In this document: piece after piece, positions 54,652 to 64,000 of the stretch
Layout: every line of letters begins with the position of its first letter
Numbering within the stretch: the first letter of the stretch is position 1
Origin: JBCBSK01 sp965250105
Lineage (GTDB): Bacteria; Pseudomonadota; Alphaproteobacteria; Rhizobiales; Tepidamorphaceae
Assembly (NCBI GenBank): GCA_965250105.1
Contig: OZ252290.1
Coordinates: forward strand, 3,682,346-3,746,345
DNA: 64,000 nt
Reading direction: 5' to 3'
Position numbers and translations under genes: made by a program
Notes under the pieces: model-generated
Seen by the model: only the letters and a program-made list of their open reading frames with translations
What the model was told of the DNA's origin: nothing
The model's database searches: none

Positions 54652-56223
54652 ATGACCGCCGAACCCTTCTACATCACGACCGCGATCAGCTATCCCAATG
54701 GCGTCCCCCACATCGGGCACGCCTATGAGGCCATCGCCACGGATGCCATCGCGCGGTTCATGCGGCTCGACGGGCGTGACGTCTATTTCCTGACCGGCGT
54801 CGACGAGCACGGCCAGAAAATGGTTCAGACGGCGGAACAGGCCGGCATCACGCCGCATGAACTCGCCGAGCGCAACACGCCGCGCTTCCAGGCCATGGTC
54901 GAGCGGCTGAACTGTTCGCATGACGATTTCATCCGCACCACCGAGCCGCGCCACCATGATGCGTCGCGCGCCATCTGGCAGGCGATGCAGGAGGCCGGCG
55001 ACATCTATCTCGGTTCCTATTCGGGCTGGTATTCGGTGCGCGACGAAGCCTATTTCGGTGATGCCGAGGTCACCGAACAGCCGGACGGCACCCGCCTCGC
55101 GCCGTCCGGGGCGCCCGTCACCTGGACGGAGGAGGAAAGCTATTTCTTCCGCCTGTCCGCATTCCAGGACCGGCTTCTGGCGCATTATGACGCGCATCCG
55201 GATTTCGTGTTTCCCGCCGAGCGGATGAACGAGGTGCGCCGTTTCGTCGAGGGCGGCCTGCAGGATCTGTCGATCTCCCGCGTGACGCTCGACTGGGGCG
55301 TTCGCGTGCCCGGCGACGACCGCCATGTCATGTATGTCTGGGTCGACGCGCTGACCAACTACATCACCGGCATCGGCTATCCCGATACCGAAAGCGCGTC
55401 CTACCGTACCTATTGGCCGGCCGCCGCCCATGTCATCGGCAAGGACATCGTCAGGTTCCACGCCGTCTATTGGCCCGCCTTCCTCATGTCCGCCGGGCTC
55501 GATCTTCCGAAACAGATCGTGGCGCATGGGTTTCTGTTCAATCGCGGCGAGAAGATGTCGAAATCGGTCGGCAATGTCGTCGATCCCTTCGCGCTGGCCG
55601 ATGCGTTCGGTGTCGACGCGCTGCGCTACTATTTCCTGCGCGAGGTGTCCTTCGGGCAGGACGGCAGCTACAGCCATGAGGCGATCGTCAACCGCATCAA
55701 TGCCGACCTCGCCAATGATCTCGGCAATCTGGCGCAGCGTTCGCTGTCGATGGTGGCAAAGCATTGCGAGGCGACGGTGCCGCGACCCGGCGGCTTCGCG
55801 GATGCCGACAAGGCGCTGCTCGACAAGGCCGACACGCTGGTTGACCGGGCACGTAGGGCCATGGCGACACATCAACTGCACACGCTGCTCGCGGAGATCT
55901 GGCAGGTGGTCGGCGATGCCAACCGCTATTTCGCGAGCCAGGAGCCCTGGGCTTTGCGCAAGACGGACCCGGCCCGCATGGCGACAGTGCTTTATGTCAC
56001 GGCCGAAACGCTGCGTCAGACCGCCATTCTGTGCCAGCCCGTCCTGCCGACGGCCGCGGGCCGGTTGCTCGATCTGCTCGGTGTCACTGGAGATGCGCGA
56101 CGGTTCGACCGGCTCGGCCCCGACCATCGGCTAGTGCCCGGAACGACCCTGCCGGCGCCCGAACCCGTGCTGCCGCGCTATGTCGAACCGGACCCGGCCG
56201 GCGACGGCAAGGAGGGGGCATGA
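54652..56223 (+). CDS. metG: methionyl-tRNA synthetase MetG
   Basis: A 523-residue class I synthetase with the HIGH motif at residues 20-23 ([13 protein letters not shown]), the KMSKS motif at residues 301-305 ([13 protein letters not shown]) and the anticodon-binding domain after residue 370 ([11 protein letters not shown]). The connective insertion has no CxxC zinc knuckles, which places it in the shorter MetG subfamily usual in alphaproteobacteria. The stop overlaps tatD by ATGA. Confidence 0.96.
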   Translation: MTAEPFYITTAISYPNGVPHIGHAYEAIATDAIARFMRLDGRDVYFLTGVDEHGQKMVQTAEQAGITPHELAERNTPRFQAMVERLNCSHDDFIRTTEPRHHDASRAIWQAMQEAGDIYLGSYSGWYSVRDEAYFGDAEVTEQPDGTRLAPSGAPVTWTEEESYFFRLSAFQDRLLAHYDAHPDFVFPAERMNEVRRFVEGGLQDLSISRVTLDWGVRVPGDDRHVMYVWVDALTNYITGIGYPDTESASYRTYWPAAAHVIGKDIVRFHAVYWPAFLMSAGLDLPKQIVAHGFLFNRGEKMSKSVGNVVDPFALADAFGVDALRYYFLREVSFGQDGSYSHEAIVNRINADLANDLGNLAQRSLSMVAKHCEATVPRPGGFADADKALLDKADTLVDRARRAMATHQLHTLLAEIWQVVGDANRYFASQEPWALRKTDPARMATVLYVTAETLRQTAILCQPVLPTAAGRLLDLLGVTGDARRFDRLGPDHRLVPGTTLPAPEPVLPRYVEPDPAGDGKEGA

Positions 56224-57017
56224 TCGTCGACAGCCATTGCCATCTCGATTTTCCCGATTTCGCCGATGAACTCGATCAGGTGATCGCGCGCGCCCATGCC
56301 GCCGATGTGCGCAAGATGGTGACGATCTCGACCCGGGTGCGCCGCTTCGACCAGGTCCTGGCCATCGCCGAGGCCCATGACAGCGTCTATTGTTCGGTCG
56401 GCACGCACCCTCATAACGCGGTCGAGGAAACCGACATCACCGTCGCGGATCTCGTTACCCGCGCCGCCCATCCCAAGGTGGTCGCGATCGGCGAGGCGGG
56501 TCTCGACTACTACTATGACAAGAGCCCGCGCGACGTTCAGGCGGACGGGTTTCGCCGCCATATCGCGGCCGCCCGCAAGACCGGCCTGCCGCTTGTCATC
56601 CACAGCCGCGACGCGGAGACCGATACGGCCAGCATCCTGCGCGCCGAAATGGAGCAGGGGGCCTTCACGGCGGTCCTGCATTGCTTCAGTTCGACGCCCG
56701 ATCTCGCCTGGGCGGGCATTGAGCTTGGCCTATATGTGTCGTTTTCCGGCATCCTGACCTTCAAGCGGTCGGAGGACTTGCGCGCGCTCGCCGCGTCCTT
56801 GCCCGCCGACCGGCTTCTGGTCGAGACGGATGCGCCCTATCTCGCGCCGACGCCTTATCGGGGAAAGCGCAACGAACCGGCCTATACGGCGCATACGCTG
56901 GCGGTTCTGGCCGAGGCGCGCGGCGTCGGCATCGACGAGATGGCGCGCCAGACGACGGCGAATTTCCACCGCCTGTTCGCCAAGGTGCCGGCGACCGAGG
57001 ACGCGGAGGCGGCGTGA
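56220..57017 (+). CDS. tatD: TatD family metal-dependent deoxyribonuclease
   Basis: A 265-residue TIM-barrel hydrolase with all expected metal ligands: H6 and H8 (DSHCHLDF), the Glu of [11 protein letters not shown], the His of [11 protein letters not shown], the His of VLHCFSS and the Asp of [13 protein letters not shown]. TatD proteins are 3'-5' exonucleases acting on DNA. The ATG at 56220 overlaps the metG stop and the stop overlaps the next gene (GTGA). Confidence 0.93.
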   Translation: MIVDSHCHLDFPDFADELDQVIARAHAADVRKMVTISTRVRRFDQVLAIAEAHDSVYCSVGTHPHNAVEETDITVADLVTRAAHPKVVAIGEAGLDYYYDKSPRDVQADGFRRHIAAARKTGLPLVIHSRDAETDTASILRAEMEQGAFTAVLHCFSSTPDLAWAGIELGLYVSFSGILTFKRSEDLRALAASLPADRLLVETDAPYLAPTPYRGKRNEPAYTAHTLAVLAEARGVGIDEMARQTTANFHRLFAKVPATEDAEAA

Positions 57018-57814
57018 GCCTTCGTGCCACCATTCTGGGGTGCGGGTCGTCGGGCGGTGTCCCGAGGATCGGGCATGACTGGGGCGCCTGCGACCCCGCC
57101 AATCCGAGGAACCGGCGCCGGCGCTGCTCGCTGCTCGTCGAGCGATCCGGGCCGGACGGGGTGACACGCGTTCTGGTCGACACCTCTCCGGACATGCGCG
57201 AGCAATTGCTCGATGCCGGCGTCACCTCGCTCGACGCCGTGCTCTATACCCACGAGCATGCCGACCATTGCCATGGGATCGATGATCTGCGCGTCCTGGC
57301 GCTGATGCTCGGCCGGCGCATCGACGTCTATCACGATGCCGAGACCGGCGCCCATCTGCGCCAGCGCTTCGCCTATTGCTTCACGAGCCCGCCGGGCAGC
57401 CTCTATCCGCCGATCCTCAACGCGCATGACATCACGGTGCCCGAACCGATCGTGATCAATGGGGCAGGGGGCCCGATCGTGGCCCAGCCCTTCGAGCAGC
57501 AGCATGGCGGCATCATCTCGCTCGGCTTCCGCATCGCGGGGCTGGCCTATTCCTGCGACCTTTCCGACTTGCCCGAGGCGAGCCTGCCCTGGCTCGACAA
57601 TCTCGACGTCTGGATCGTCGATGCCCTGCGTCGCAAGCCCCATGTCAGCCATTTTTCGGTCGACGATGCCCTGCATTGGATCGGTCGGCTGAAGCCGCGA
57701 CACGCGGTCTTGACCAACATGCATGTCGATCTCGACTACAAGGCGCTGGCCGATAGCTTGCCCGACGGCGTCGAGCCCGCTTATGACGGGATGACGATCG
57801 AGCTGCCGTCGTGA
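57014..57814 (+). CDS. MBL-fold metallohydrolase, PhnP-like
   Basis: A 266-residue metallo-beta-lactamase fold protein with the GCGSSGGVPRIG start, the metal motif THEHADHCHG and the C-terminal TNMHVDLDY. It is related to PhnP and is often annotated so, but it belongs to the tatD-linked housekeeping group of Rhizobiales, far from the phn operon, so its substrate is not known. The first codon is a GTG at 57014 overlapping the tatD stop. It is the last of the tightly overlapped genes. Confidence 0.88.
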   Translation: MSLRATILGCGSSGGVPRIGHDWGACDPANPRNRRRRCSLLVERSGPDGVTRVLVDTSPDMREQLLDAGVTSLDAVLYTHEHADHCHGIDDLRVLALMLGRRIDVYHDAETGAHLRQRFAYCFTSPPGSLYPPILNAHDITVPEPIVINGAGGPIVAQPFEQQHGGIISLGFRIAGLAYSCDLSDLPEASLPWLDNLDVWIVDALRRKPHVSHFSVDDALHWIGRLKPRHAVLTNMHVDLDYKALADSLPDGVEPAYDGMTIELPS

Positions 57815-57893
57815 GTGGACAAGGTTTTCGCCCGGCCGGGCCCGCGCGCGGCGCCAGCACGGCGATGGCGCAATGGATCTTCCGGGAGCTGAC

Positions 57894-58340
57894 ATGCTGA
57901 TAGCGGTTTCGATGGCGGTCGCCGTGGCAAGCGTCGTGGCGCTGCTGATCAAGCGAACGCGCATCATCGGCGCCATTGGCCTGGCGTGTAGCCTCGTCGC
58001 CGTCGCAGTCGGCTTCTCGCGGATGTCGGGCGATGCCGCGCGTTTCGAAGGCGCGCTCGGCGCCGTGCAGATCCTCAGCCTGACGGGCGCGCCGGAAACA
58101 ACGACCCCGGACGCGCTGCAAGAGCTGGCCGCCGAACGCTGCGGCGTGCGCAGCGTTTGCCATATCGTGATCCATCCGGACAGCGACACCGCCCAGCGCG
58201 CGATTGCCGACGGCGCGGCCGAACAAGGCGCCGTGGCGGTCTATGCCATCGACATGCATCAGGGCCGGACCCGCTTCGTCACGCGCTGCGGGGTGTGGAC
58301 GGACGATCCCGACGACTGCTTCACGCTGCCGGTCGAGTGA
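57894..58340 (+). CDS. small membrane-anchored protein of unknown function
   Basis: A 148-residue protein with two hydrophobic N-terminal segments (MLIAVSMAVAVASVVALLI and IIGAIGLACSLVAVAVGF) and a soluble domain of about 95 residues with four cysteines (ERCGVRSVCHIVIH, VTRCGVWTDDPDDCFTL). ATG 57894 is chosen because GGGAG lies six bases upstream. I do not recognise the family; paired cysteines suggest disulfides in the periplasm. Confidence 0.6.
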   Translation: MLIAVSMAVAVASVVALLIKRTRIIGAIGLACSLVAVAVGFSRMSGDAARFEGALGAVQILSLTGAPETTTPDALQELAAERCGVRSVCHIVIHPDSDTAQRAIADGAAEQGAVAVYAIDMHQGRTRFVTRCGVWTDDPDDCFTLPVE

Positions 58341-58428
58341 GCGAAGCCGGGTGGATCACTCGAAAGCTCCGCATAAGCGCCTGACCGCGAATGCCGTGGC
58401 GCCTGGGAACACCCATCCAGGATAGTTC

Positions 58429-58444
58429 CATAATATATCTTATG
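58429..58444. promoter_or_regulatory. AT-rich palindrome, possible promoter or operator
   Basis: CATAATATATCTTATG is a 16-base palindrome with 14 matching positions in an unusually AT-rich spot (58425-58456) about 100 bases before the DUF2269-like gene. It could contain the -10 region of that gene or bind a regulator. Confidence 0.35.
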
Positions 58445-58470
58445 CGACTTTTATCAGGAGCTAGGCCAGC

Positions 58471-58539
58471 ATGTCTCCGCCACGCCCGTTTTGGTCCTGC
58501 GCCATCGCATTGCCCCTGTCGGCTGCCGGCGCTAGCTAA
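58471..58539 (+). CDS. possible 22-residue leader peptide
   Basis: An ATG at 58471, with GGAG ten bases upstream, opens a 22-codon frame reading MSPPRPFWSCAIALPLSAAG and ending in TAA six bases before the next gene's ATG. The peptide is hydrophobic. It could be a translated leader coupling to the downstream membrane protein, or a chance frame; nothing proves expression. Confidence 0.25.
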   Translation: MSPPRPFWSCAIALPLSAAGAS

Positions 58540-58545
58540 GACCGC

Positions 58546-59043
58546 ATGCGCAAGGCGCTGAAATTTCTGCATACGCTCGGCTCGTGCGGTCTGATCGGCG
58601 CGCTCGCGGCCTATGTCGTGCTGATGCTTTACGGGCCGGCCGACACGCCGGCCGCTTATGCAGACACGCGCCAGTCGATCAGCGTGCTGTTCGACTACAT
58701 CCTGTTTCCCTCGCTCGGCATCGTGCTCGTCAGCGGTGTTCTGTCCATGGCCTCGCACCATCCGTTCCACGAGATGCGCTGGGTCTGGCTCAAGGCCTTG
58801 CTCGGGCTCGGCATGTTCGAAGGCACGCTCGGGCTCATCGGCAAGGTTCACGACAATACCGAGATCGCGGTGGAGATCGCCGCCGGCACGGCCAGCGCCG
58901 ACATACTCGACGGCCTGCTGCGGTCGGAATGGTATGCGGTTGGCTTCATCACGCTGCTGGCGGTGTTGAACATCGTCCTCGGCGTGTGGCGTCCGCTCTT
59001 GGCCCGGCGCCGGCGGTCGCGCGCGGTCAGCGCTTCCGAATGA
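58546..59043 (+). CDS. DUF2269-like integral membrane protein
   Basis: A 165-residue protein with four transmembrane segments (LHTLGSCGLIGALAAYVVLMLYG, YILFPSLGIVLVSGVLSMA, WLKALLGLGMFEGTLGLIG, WYAVGFITLLAVLNIVLGVW; each given here by position near residues 8, 51, 80 and 130). The HTLG and WxKALLG patterns resemble DUF2269 proteins. Function is unknown. It precedes mazG by 140 bases. Confidence 0.65.
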   Translation: MRKALKFLHTLGSCGLIGALAAYVVLMLYGPADTPAAYADTRQSISVLFDYILFPSLGIVLVSGVLSMASHHPFHEMRWVWLKALLGLGMFEGTLGLIGKVHDNTEIAVEIAAGTASADILDGLLRSEWYAVGFITLLAVLNIVLGVWRPLLARRRRSRAVSASE

Positions 59044-59183
59044 CGATCCCGTTGCCGGTTGTCCCGGTGCCGACCGCTCTTGAGGTCGGACGCCATTCCT
59101 GCGATGGGCTTTAGCTGATCGTGCCGCGGAGCGCCGCATGAGCGCTTTCCGCGACGGCACCAGCAAGAGAAAGGCGCGCCCGG

Positions 59184-60029
59184 ATGACCCTCACGCCATC
59201 GCGCAGGATCGAGACCTTGCTCGACATCATGGCCGCGCTGCGCACGCCCGAAACGGGCTGCCCATGGGATCTCGAGCAGGATTTCGCGACGATCGCGCCC
59301 TATACGATCGAGGAAGCGTATGAGGTGGCCGATGCGATCCGGCGCGGCGACATGGTGGATCTGGCCGACGAACTCGGCGATCTCCTGCTCCAGGTCGTGT
59401 TCCATGCCCAGATGGCCCGCGAACAAGGCAGTTTCGATTTCGGCGATGTCGTGCACGCGATCACCGCCAAGATGATCCGCCGCCATCCGCATGTCTTCGG
59501 CGATGTGGCGCGCGATGGTGCCGGCGCGGTCAAGAAACGCTGGGAAGATATCAAGGCGGAGGAGCGCGCGCTGAAAGCCGCCCGCCGCGATGGCGCCGGC
59601 GGCAACGGGCAGGCCCGTGGCGCGGCGGAGCCCTCTTCGGTCCTCGATGGGGTGCCCTATGCCCTGCCCGCTCTGATGCGGGCCGAAAAGCTGCAGAAGC
59701 GCGCCGCGCGCGTCGGGTTCGATTGGCCGGATACCGATCAGGTCCATGACAAGATCGCCGAGGAACTCGCCGAACTGCGCGAGGCGGCTGACGCCGAGGC
59801 GCGCAAGGAGGAAGTCGGCGACCTCCTGTTCGCCGTCGCCAATCTGGCGCGCCACCACGGGATCGATCCGGAAACGGCGCTCGGGGCGGCGAACGACAAG
59901 TTCGACCGTCGTTTTCGCAAGGTGGAAGAACTGTTGCGGCGGGACGGCATATCGCCGGACGCCGCGTCACTGGATGAGATGGAAGCGAAATGGATCGACG
60001 CCAAGCGGGATGAGGCGGCCAAGCCTTGA
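59184..60029 (+). CDS. mazG: nucleoside triphosphate pyrophosphohydrolase MazG
   Basis: MazG hydrolyses (d)NTPs to monophosphates, in house-cleaning and stress. The 281-residue protein has two tandem MazG domains, the first with CPWDLEQDFATIAPYTIEEAYE and the metal motif EExxE...ExxD (EEAYEVADAI, DELGDLLLQVVFHAQ), the second from about residue 170 (KIAEELAELREA, EEVGDLLFAVANLARH). It is convergent with hflX, 46 bases apart, a usual Rhizobiales neighbour. Confidence 0.94.
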   Translation: MTLTPSRRIETLLDIMAALRTPETGCPWDLEQDFATIAPYTIEEAYEVADAIRRGDMVDLADELGDLLLQVVFHAQMAREQGSFDFGDVVHAITAKMIRRHPHVFGDVARDGAGAVKKRWEDIKAEERALKAARRDGAGGNGQARGAAEPSSVLDGVPYALPALMRAEKLQKRAARVGFDWPDTDQVHDKIAEELAELREAADAEARKEEVGDLLFAVANLARHHGIDPETALGAANDKFDRRFRKVEELLRRDGISPDAASLDEMEAKWIDAKRDEAAKP

Positions 60030-60075
60030 AAACGTGATCCGATCCGGCAGACCACTGTCGCGGCAACCGCCGTGA

Positions 60076-61488
60076 TCAGGCCGTGTTTTCCGGAAAACGC
60101 TGCCGAAAATCGGCCGCACGGCGCTCCGGCACCCGCAGATCGAGCACGATCCCCGCGCCGTCGTCGGTGTCGCGCCGGTCGAGCACGTCGCAATGGCGAT
60201 ACAGCCAGGCAAGCCCTGCCCCGTCGGCCGGGTCGAGCGTTACCGTGCATTCATGGGCATGCCGCGTCAGTCGGGTCTCGATCTCCGACAGAAGCTGGTC
60301 GAGCCCCTGCCCCGTCAGCGCCGAAACGAGGATCGGACGGTCTTCCGCCGGCGCCCGGTCGCGACGGCCGGTCAGAAGGTCCATGCGGTCGGCGTCCAGA
60401 AGATCGGCCTTGTTCCAGACTTCGAGGATCCGGTCGCCCGAGGCATCGACATCGATGTCGAGCGCCTTCAGGACCGCCTCGACGTCCTCCGCCTGAACAT
60501 CGGCCGTCGGATCGGACATGTCGCGGACATGGACGATGAGTTCGGCTTCGCGGACTTCTTCGAGTGTCGCCCGGAAGGCGGCGATGAGATCGGTCGGCAG
60601 GTCGGAGATGAACCCGACCGTATCCGACAGGATGACCTCGCCACCATGCGGCAGCCTGACGGTGCGCAATGTCGGGTCGAGCGTGGCGAACAGGAGATCG
60701 CGCGCCATGACGTCGGCGCCGGTCAGCCGGTTGAACAGCGTCGATTTGCCAGCATTTGTGTAGCCGACGAGCGCGACCACCGGCAGCGGCACGCGCTGGC
60801 GTCCTTTGCGGTGCAGCGAGCGCGTCGCCTTGACCTGGGCGAGGTCGCGCTCGATGCGCGAGATCCGCTCCTGCAATTGCCGGCGGTCGGATTCGATCTG
60901 CGTCTCGCCCGGCCCGCCGAGAAAGCCGACGCCGCCGCGCTGGCGTTCGAGATGGGTCCAGGAGCGCACCAGACGGCTCTTCTGATAGGTCAGATGGGCG
61001 AGATCGACCTGGAGGCGTCCCTCCTTGGTGCGCGCCCGGCGGCCGAAGATTTCGAGAATCAGGCCCGTGCGATCCAGGACCTTGGTCTTCCAGGCCTGTT
61101 CCAGATTGCGCTGCTGAACCGGCGACAACTGACTGTCGACGATGACGAGGTCGATATGGTCTGCATGGACCAGAATGCCGATCTCGTCGATCTTGCCGCC
61201 GCCGAGCAGGGTGGCGGGCTTCGGCCGCTGCACCCGGACGGCCAGCGCGTGAACAATGTCGAGATCGATGGCGCGCGCCAGCCCGACCGCTTCGTCGAGC
61301 CGCTGCGGGTCGCTGCGCACGGGCTTGGCCGCCGTCGCCGTCGTGCCGGCCTGCCCGCCCGTATCGTCGGCGAGAAGCGGGACGACGACGACCGCCCTGC
61401 CCGTCGGGTCGTCATGGCGCGGGGCCTGCCGGCCCGCTCCGGGCACCGCCCGGCTGTCGGCGATGGAGGACCGGTCACGCGGTTTCAT
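60076..61488 (-). CDS. hflX: ribosome-associated GTPase HflX
   Basis: HflX is a translational GTPase-like factor that splits stalled or stressed ribosomes. The 470-residue protein has the N-terminal HflX domain (LLGGGKIDEIG, VIVDSQLSPVQQRNLE, RTGLILEIFGRRARTKEGRLQ), a coiled region with GFLGGPGETQIESDRR, and the G domain with G1 GYTNAGKS at residues 232-239, DTVGFISDLP and NKAD. It lies 85 bases downstream of hfq and is probably co-transcribed with it. Confidence 0.95.
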   Translation of the reverse strand: MKPRDRSSIADSRAVPGAGRQAPRHDDPTGRAVVVVPLLADDTGGQAGTTATAAKPVRSDPQRLDEAVGLARAIDLDIVHALAVRVQRPKPATLLGGGKIDEIGILVHADHIDLVIVDSQLSPVQQRNLEQAWKTKVLDRTGLILEIFGRRARTKEGRLQVDLAHLTYQKSRLVRSWTHLERQRGGVGFLGGPGETQIESDRRQLQERISRIERDLAQVKATRSLHRKGRQRVPLPVVALVGYTNAGKSTLFNRLTGADVMARDLLFATLDPTLRTVRLPHGGEVILSDTVGFISDLPTDLIAAFRATLEEVREAELIVHVRDMSDPTADVQAEDVEAVLKALDIDVDASGDRILEVWNKADLLDADRMDLLTGRRDRAPAEDRPILVSALTGQGLDQLLSEIETRLTRHAHECTVTLDPADGAGLAWLYRHCDVLDRRDTDDGAGIVLDLRVPERRAADFRQRFPENTA

Positions 61489-61573
61489 GCGCGCCGGCTC
61501 CCGTATCCGCCAGCGCCACGGAGCGCCACGGCCGCGCGCCGGCCATCGGAACGGGCGCTTCCTGTCGTCACAT

Positions 61574-61822
61574 TCAATCTTCCGAGGTCTCGTGCGGCTC
61601 GAAAAGCTGGACCGGCTGGTTCGGCATGATGGTCGAGATGGCGTGCTTGTAGACGAGCTGCGAATGTCCGTCGCGCCGCAGGAGGACGCAGAAATTGTCG
61701 AACCACGTCACGACGCCCTGAAGCTTCACCCCGTTGACCAGGAAGATGGTCAGGGGCGTCTTCGATTTCCGGACATGATTGAGAAACGTATCCTGAAGGC
61801 TTTGATTGCGTTCCGCCGCCAT
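61574..61822 (-). CDS. hfq: RNA chaperone Hfq
   Basis: Hfq forms hexamers that pair small RNAs with mRNAs. The 82-residue protein has the Sm1 region [21 protein letters not shown] and the Sm2 motif [13 protein letters not shown], shown by YKHAIST. ATG 61822 gives the family N-terminus ([15 protein letters not shown]), with AAGGAA 11 bases upstream; the longer frame to 62146 is rejected. The hfq-hflX order with mazG and trk genes is typical of Rhizobiales. Confidence 0.97.
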   Translation of the reverse strand: MAAERNQSLQDTFLNHVRKSKTPLTIFLVNGVKLQGVVTWFDNFCVLLRRDGHSQLVYKHAISTIMPNQPVQLFEPHETSED

Positions 61823-62031
61823 TTGCTTGTGTTCCTTACCCCACCTTGTGGCGCGCCGTCCCGCGCCGCCACATCCTTTCCGTATTCCGGGCGCTGCTGC
61901 CACGCGGCCCGAAAGATCTGTCATGCCGCCAATCTTGCGAATGAAGCGGATCCGCCGCTGCGTGCCCCGGCGCGCTACATCGATACGTTGGTGTCGCCGG
62001 TTAGGATGTCCCGGCAACGCTGCTATACGAA

Positions 62032-62048
62032 CCGCCATTAGATGGCGG
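62032..62048 (-). terminator. hairpin downstream of trkH
   Basis: CCGCCAT (62032-62038) pairs with ATGGCGG (62042-62048) around three bases, 67 bases past the trkH stop and 210 bases before hfq. A weak T-rich context follows on the minus strand (TTCGTAT). It may end the trkAH transcript. The remaining part of this 292-base gap should hold the hfq promoter, not identified. Confidence 0.35.
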
Positions 62049-62114
62049 GAACACGACGAGAGCAAGGTTGAGTGACCGCTGATCGCGCCTTTTTCGGCTA
62101 TATGGGCCCGATTT

Positions 62115-63560
62115 TCAGCGGCGCCACCCCTGAAAACCCAACACACTCAAAAGCAGAATGACTTCGATTCGCGCAACCGCCATGGCGAAGGCGATGGCGA
62201 CCTGTCCGGGCGCGGTCAGGACCTCGAAACCGTTCGCCGCCGCCCCGTCGAGCGCATCGAACACCGGGCCCGTATTGGAGACGATGGCGACGGCGGCCAC
62301 GAAGGCGATGTTGAGATCCGCCTCATAGGCCGCGATGAAGACCGCGACCGAACAGAGAAACAGGATGACGACGGCGAAATGGCTCCAGATCGCGCGCACC
62401 ACATCGGCGTCGTAGAACTGCCCGCTCATGCGCGGCCTGGCGACGAGCCGCGGATAGATCAGCCGCGAGGTCTCGCGCACCGTCTGCGACAGCATCACGG
62501 CGATCCGGAAGACCTTCAGCCCGCCGGCGGTCGAAAAGCTGCAGCCGCCGATCAGGACCAGGACGAGAACGAAGCTGGGCGCCACGACATCGAAGATGCC
62601 GGTGCGCAGTTCGATGCCGGTCGTGGACATCAGCGAGGTGGCCGCGAAGACGCCTTCGCGCAATGACCGCCCTGCCCCGCTGCCGGCGGCCTGGAACAAC
62701 AGGATCGCGATGGCAAGCCCGAGCGCCAGCAGCGCCGCGCCGAACCAATAGGCTTCGCGATGGTCGCGCACCTGGCGCCAGCGGCCCGAGAACAGCGCCC
62801 GCTGCCACAGCACGCTGGTCGCGCCGAAGAACATGCCGAGGCTCATGATCCAGGTGGCGGCCGGGGTCAGAATGGTCGTCAGATCGCTCGATACCGGCAG
62901 AAGGCCGGCGGTGGCCACGGCGACGCCGGCGAGACACCAGGCCTCGAAGGCCGGCACGCCGGCCAGCATGAGGCCGAGAAACACCGCCAAGCTGATCGCG
63001 GCATAGACCGGCAGGATCTCGCCGAGCGTGCGGATCACCCGGCGCCATTCGTCGTCGCCGCCATGTTCGAGCAGGCGCGCCTGGGTGTCGGGCAGCCCGC
63101 CAAGGCCCGAATAGGCCAGGATGGTCGCTACCACGAGCAAGGTCAGCGCGCCGCCGCACCATTGCAGCGTGGCATGCCAGAGCACGAGAAGGCGCGGCTG
63201 CTGCTCGGGCGGCGGCAGAATGGTGGCGCCGGTCGTGGTCAGCGCCGAGACGGCTTCGAAATAGGCCTGAGACACCGTGACGCCGTCGAGCACCAGAAGC
63301 GTTGGTAGCATGGCGAAAATCGGCAGGACGATCCACAGGCCGAGGCCGAGCGCGAAGCGCTCGATCCGCCTGAGCCGGCGCTCCTTGCCGCGAATGGCCA
63401 GGATCAGCGAGACGGCGACATAGCCGATCAGGGCGGCGGCGACGAGAAAGGTCACCAGATGCTCGGTTTCGCCGACGAGCGGCGCCAGAAGGGCCACGGC
63501 GCCGAGAAAAAGCGCCAGAACCGCGAGGAAATGGCTGAAGACGAACAGGACGGCGATCAT
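62115..63560 (-). CDS. trkH: TrkH family potassium uptake protein
   Basis: The membrane subunit of the Trk potassium system. The 481-residue protein has four repeats of membrane-pore-membrane units; the filter glycines are visible in [29 protein letters not shown] and [24 protein letters not shown] is the conserved segment after the third pore. It lies 15 bases downstream of trkA, with which it works. Confidence 0.93.
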   Translation of the reverse strand: MIAVLFVFSHFLAVLALFLGAVALLAPLVGETEHLVTFLVAAALIGYVAVSLILAIRGKERRLRRIERFALGLGLWIVLPIFAMLPTLLVLDGVTVSQAYFEAVSALTTTGATILPPPEQQPRLLVLWHATLQWCGGALTLLVVATILAYSGLGGLPDTQARLLEHGGDDEWRRVIRTLGEILPVYAAISLAVFLGLMLAGVPAFEAWCLAGVAVATAGLLPVSSDLTTILTPAATWIMSLGMFFGATSVLWQRALFSGRWRQVRDHREAYWFGAALLALGLAIAILLFQAAGSGAGRSLREGVFAATSLMSTTGIELRTGIFDVVAPSFVLVLVLIGGCSFSTAGGLKVFRIAVMLSQTVRETSRLIYPRLVARPRMSGQFYDADVVRAIWSHFAVVILFLCSVAVFIAAYEADLNIAFVAAVAIVSNTGPVFDALDGAAANGFEVLTAPGQVAIAFAMAVARIEVILLLSVLGFQGWRR

Positions 63561-63575
63561 CGCGGGCGCCGCGGC

Positions 63576-64000
63576 TCAGAAGAATTCGAGGCTGACGCGG
63601 AACATCTGCTCGACCTTGCGCACATCCTTCTGGCGCGCGCACATGACGATGCGATCCTTCGCCTCGATCGCCATGTCACCGTCGGGAATGATCACCTCGC
63701 CGTCGCGGATGATGGCGCCGACGCGCACGCCGTCGAACTGTTTCAGGCCACGCAGCGGTTTGCCGATCAGCGGCGAGGTTTCGAGCGCCTCGGCCTCCAG
63801 CACCTCGGCCTGGCCGTTCTGGATCGAATGCACCCCTCGAATGCGCCCCCGCCGCACCAGCTGCAGGATGCGCGACACCGTCACCTGGCGCGGATTGACA
63901 TAGGCGCTGATGCCGAGATTGCGGGTCAGGTCCGGATAGGTGCGGTTGTTGACGAGGCACAGGCTGCGCGCCGCGCCGAGCCTCTGGGCGATCAGGCAGG
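63576..64000 (-). CDS. trkA: TrkA potassium uptake regulatory subunit (5' part cut by the window)
   Basis: The frame is open from 63576 to the right edge, 141 residues of the C-terminal part of TrkA. A Rossmann end (CLIAQRLGAARSLCLVNNRTY, shown by RLGAARSLCLVNN) leads to YVNPRQVTVSRILQLVRRG, and a TrkA_C domain follows with IGKPLRGLKQFDGVRVGAII and DGDMAIEAKDRIVMCA. TrkA binds NAD(H)/ATP and gates TrkH in the cytosol. The start lies beyond the window. Confidence 0.93.
   Translation of the reverse strand, partial: CLIAQRLGAARSLCLVNNRTYPDLTRNLGISAYVNPRQVTVSRILQLVRRGRIRGVHSIQNGQAEVLEAEALETSPLIGKPLRGLKQFDGVRVGAIIRDGEVIIPDGDMAIEAKDRIVMCARQKDVRKVEQMFRVSLEFF

Noticed and set aside
57014..57814. Naming the MBL hydrolase phnP
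   Set aside because: Despite PhnP-like motifs it is embedded in the metG-tatD group 46 kb from the phn operon, and similar tatD-linked proteins occur in genomes without C-P lyase.

Overview
The window is one contiguous, gene-dense, GC-rich stretch of chromosome from an alphaproteobacterium, most likely order Hyphomicrobiales (Rhizobiales). The evidence is gene content and order: rlpA-dac-tmk-holB-metG-tatD-MBL, recG/sdhE/mfd, hfq-hflX with mazG and trkA/trkH, a bacterial phosphatidylcholine synthase, an IalB-family protein and a PhnF-controlled C-P lyase operon. No transposase, integrase, phage gene or CRISPR array was seen. Species cannot be named from sequence alone.

Layout. 1-2.3 kb: queA-tgt (queuosine tRNA modification). 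2.3-3.2 kb: a small secreted DUF4864 protein and tRNA-Lys(TTT). 3.3-10.9 kb: divergent phnF and the C-P lyase operon phnG-H-I-J-K-L-(DUF1045 2H phosphoesterase)-phnM, with a GTCTAGAC-type operator in the divergent gap. 11-19 kb: an envelope SPOR-like protein, glmU-glmS, DUF454 and DUF502 membrane proteins, recG. 19.2-28 kb: sdhE, mfd, a FrnE-type DsbA protein, then an overlapping pair made of a peptide-type solute-binding protein and a degenerate AMP-binding enzyme. 28-34 kb: ialB, hspQ, an AEC transporter, a UbiH-type hydroxylase, pcs, qor and tRNA-Ser(TGA). 34.3-36.3 kb: a patch of visibly lower GC next to tRNA-Ser with a TetR regulator, a divergent 68-residue membrane protein and a DUF1801 protein.

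36.3-49.5 kb is accessory metabolism: a VOC protein, a secreted beta-propeller divergent from a LysR regulator, a NAD-dependent epimerase-like protein, an NTF2-like protein, an EmrAB-type efflux pump, an AraC regulator, and divergent from it a Baeyer-Villiger monooxygenase, a short-chain dehydrogenase and a class-VIII-type esterase. Together the last three could take a secondary alcohol to a ketone, the ketone to an ester or lactone, and the ester to an alcohol plus acid. Two direct repeats spaced exactly 21 bp upstream of the monooxygenase are a good AraC operator candidate.

49.8-64 kb is housekeeping: a small secreted protein, rlpA, D-Ala-D-Ala carboxypeptidase, tmk, holB, metG, tatD and an MBL hydrolase, mostly joined by 4-base start/stop overlaps; then two small membrane proteins, mazG, and on the other strand hflX, hfq, trkH and a trkA truncated by the window edge.

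The most unusual single observation is that Tgt keeps its catalytic aspartates but has lost three of the four ligands of the structural zinc site. Other items worth a look are the ketone-degradation cassette with its operator, the C-P lyase operon that carries a 2H phosphoesterase but no phnN or phnCDE, and the degenerate ANL enzyme overlapping a solute-binding protein.
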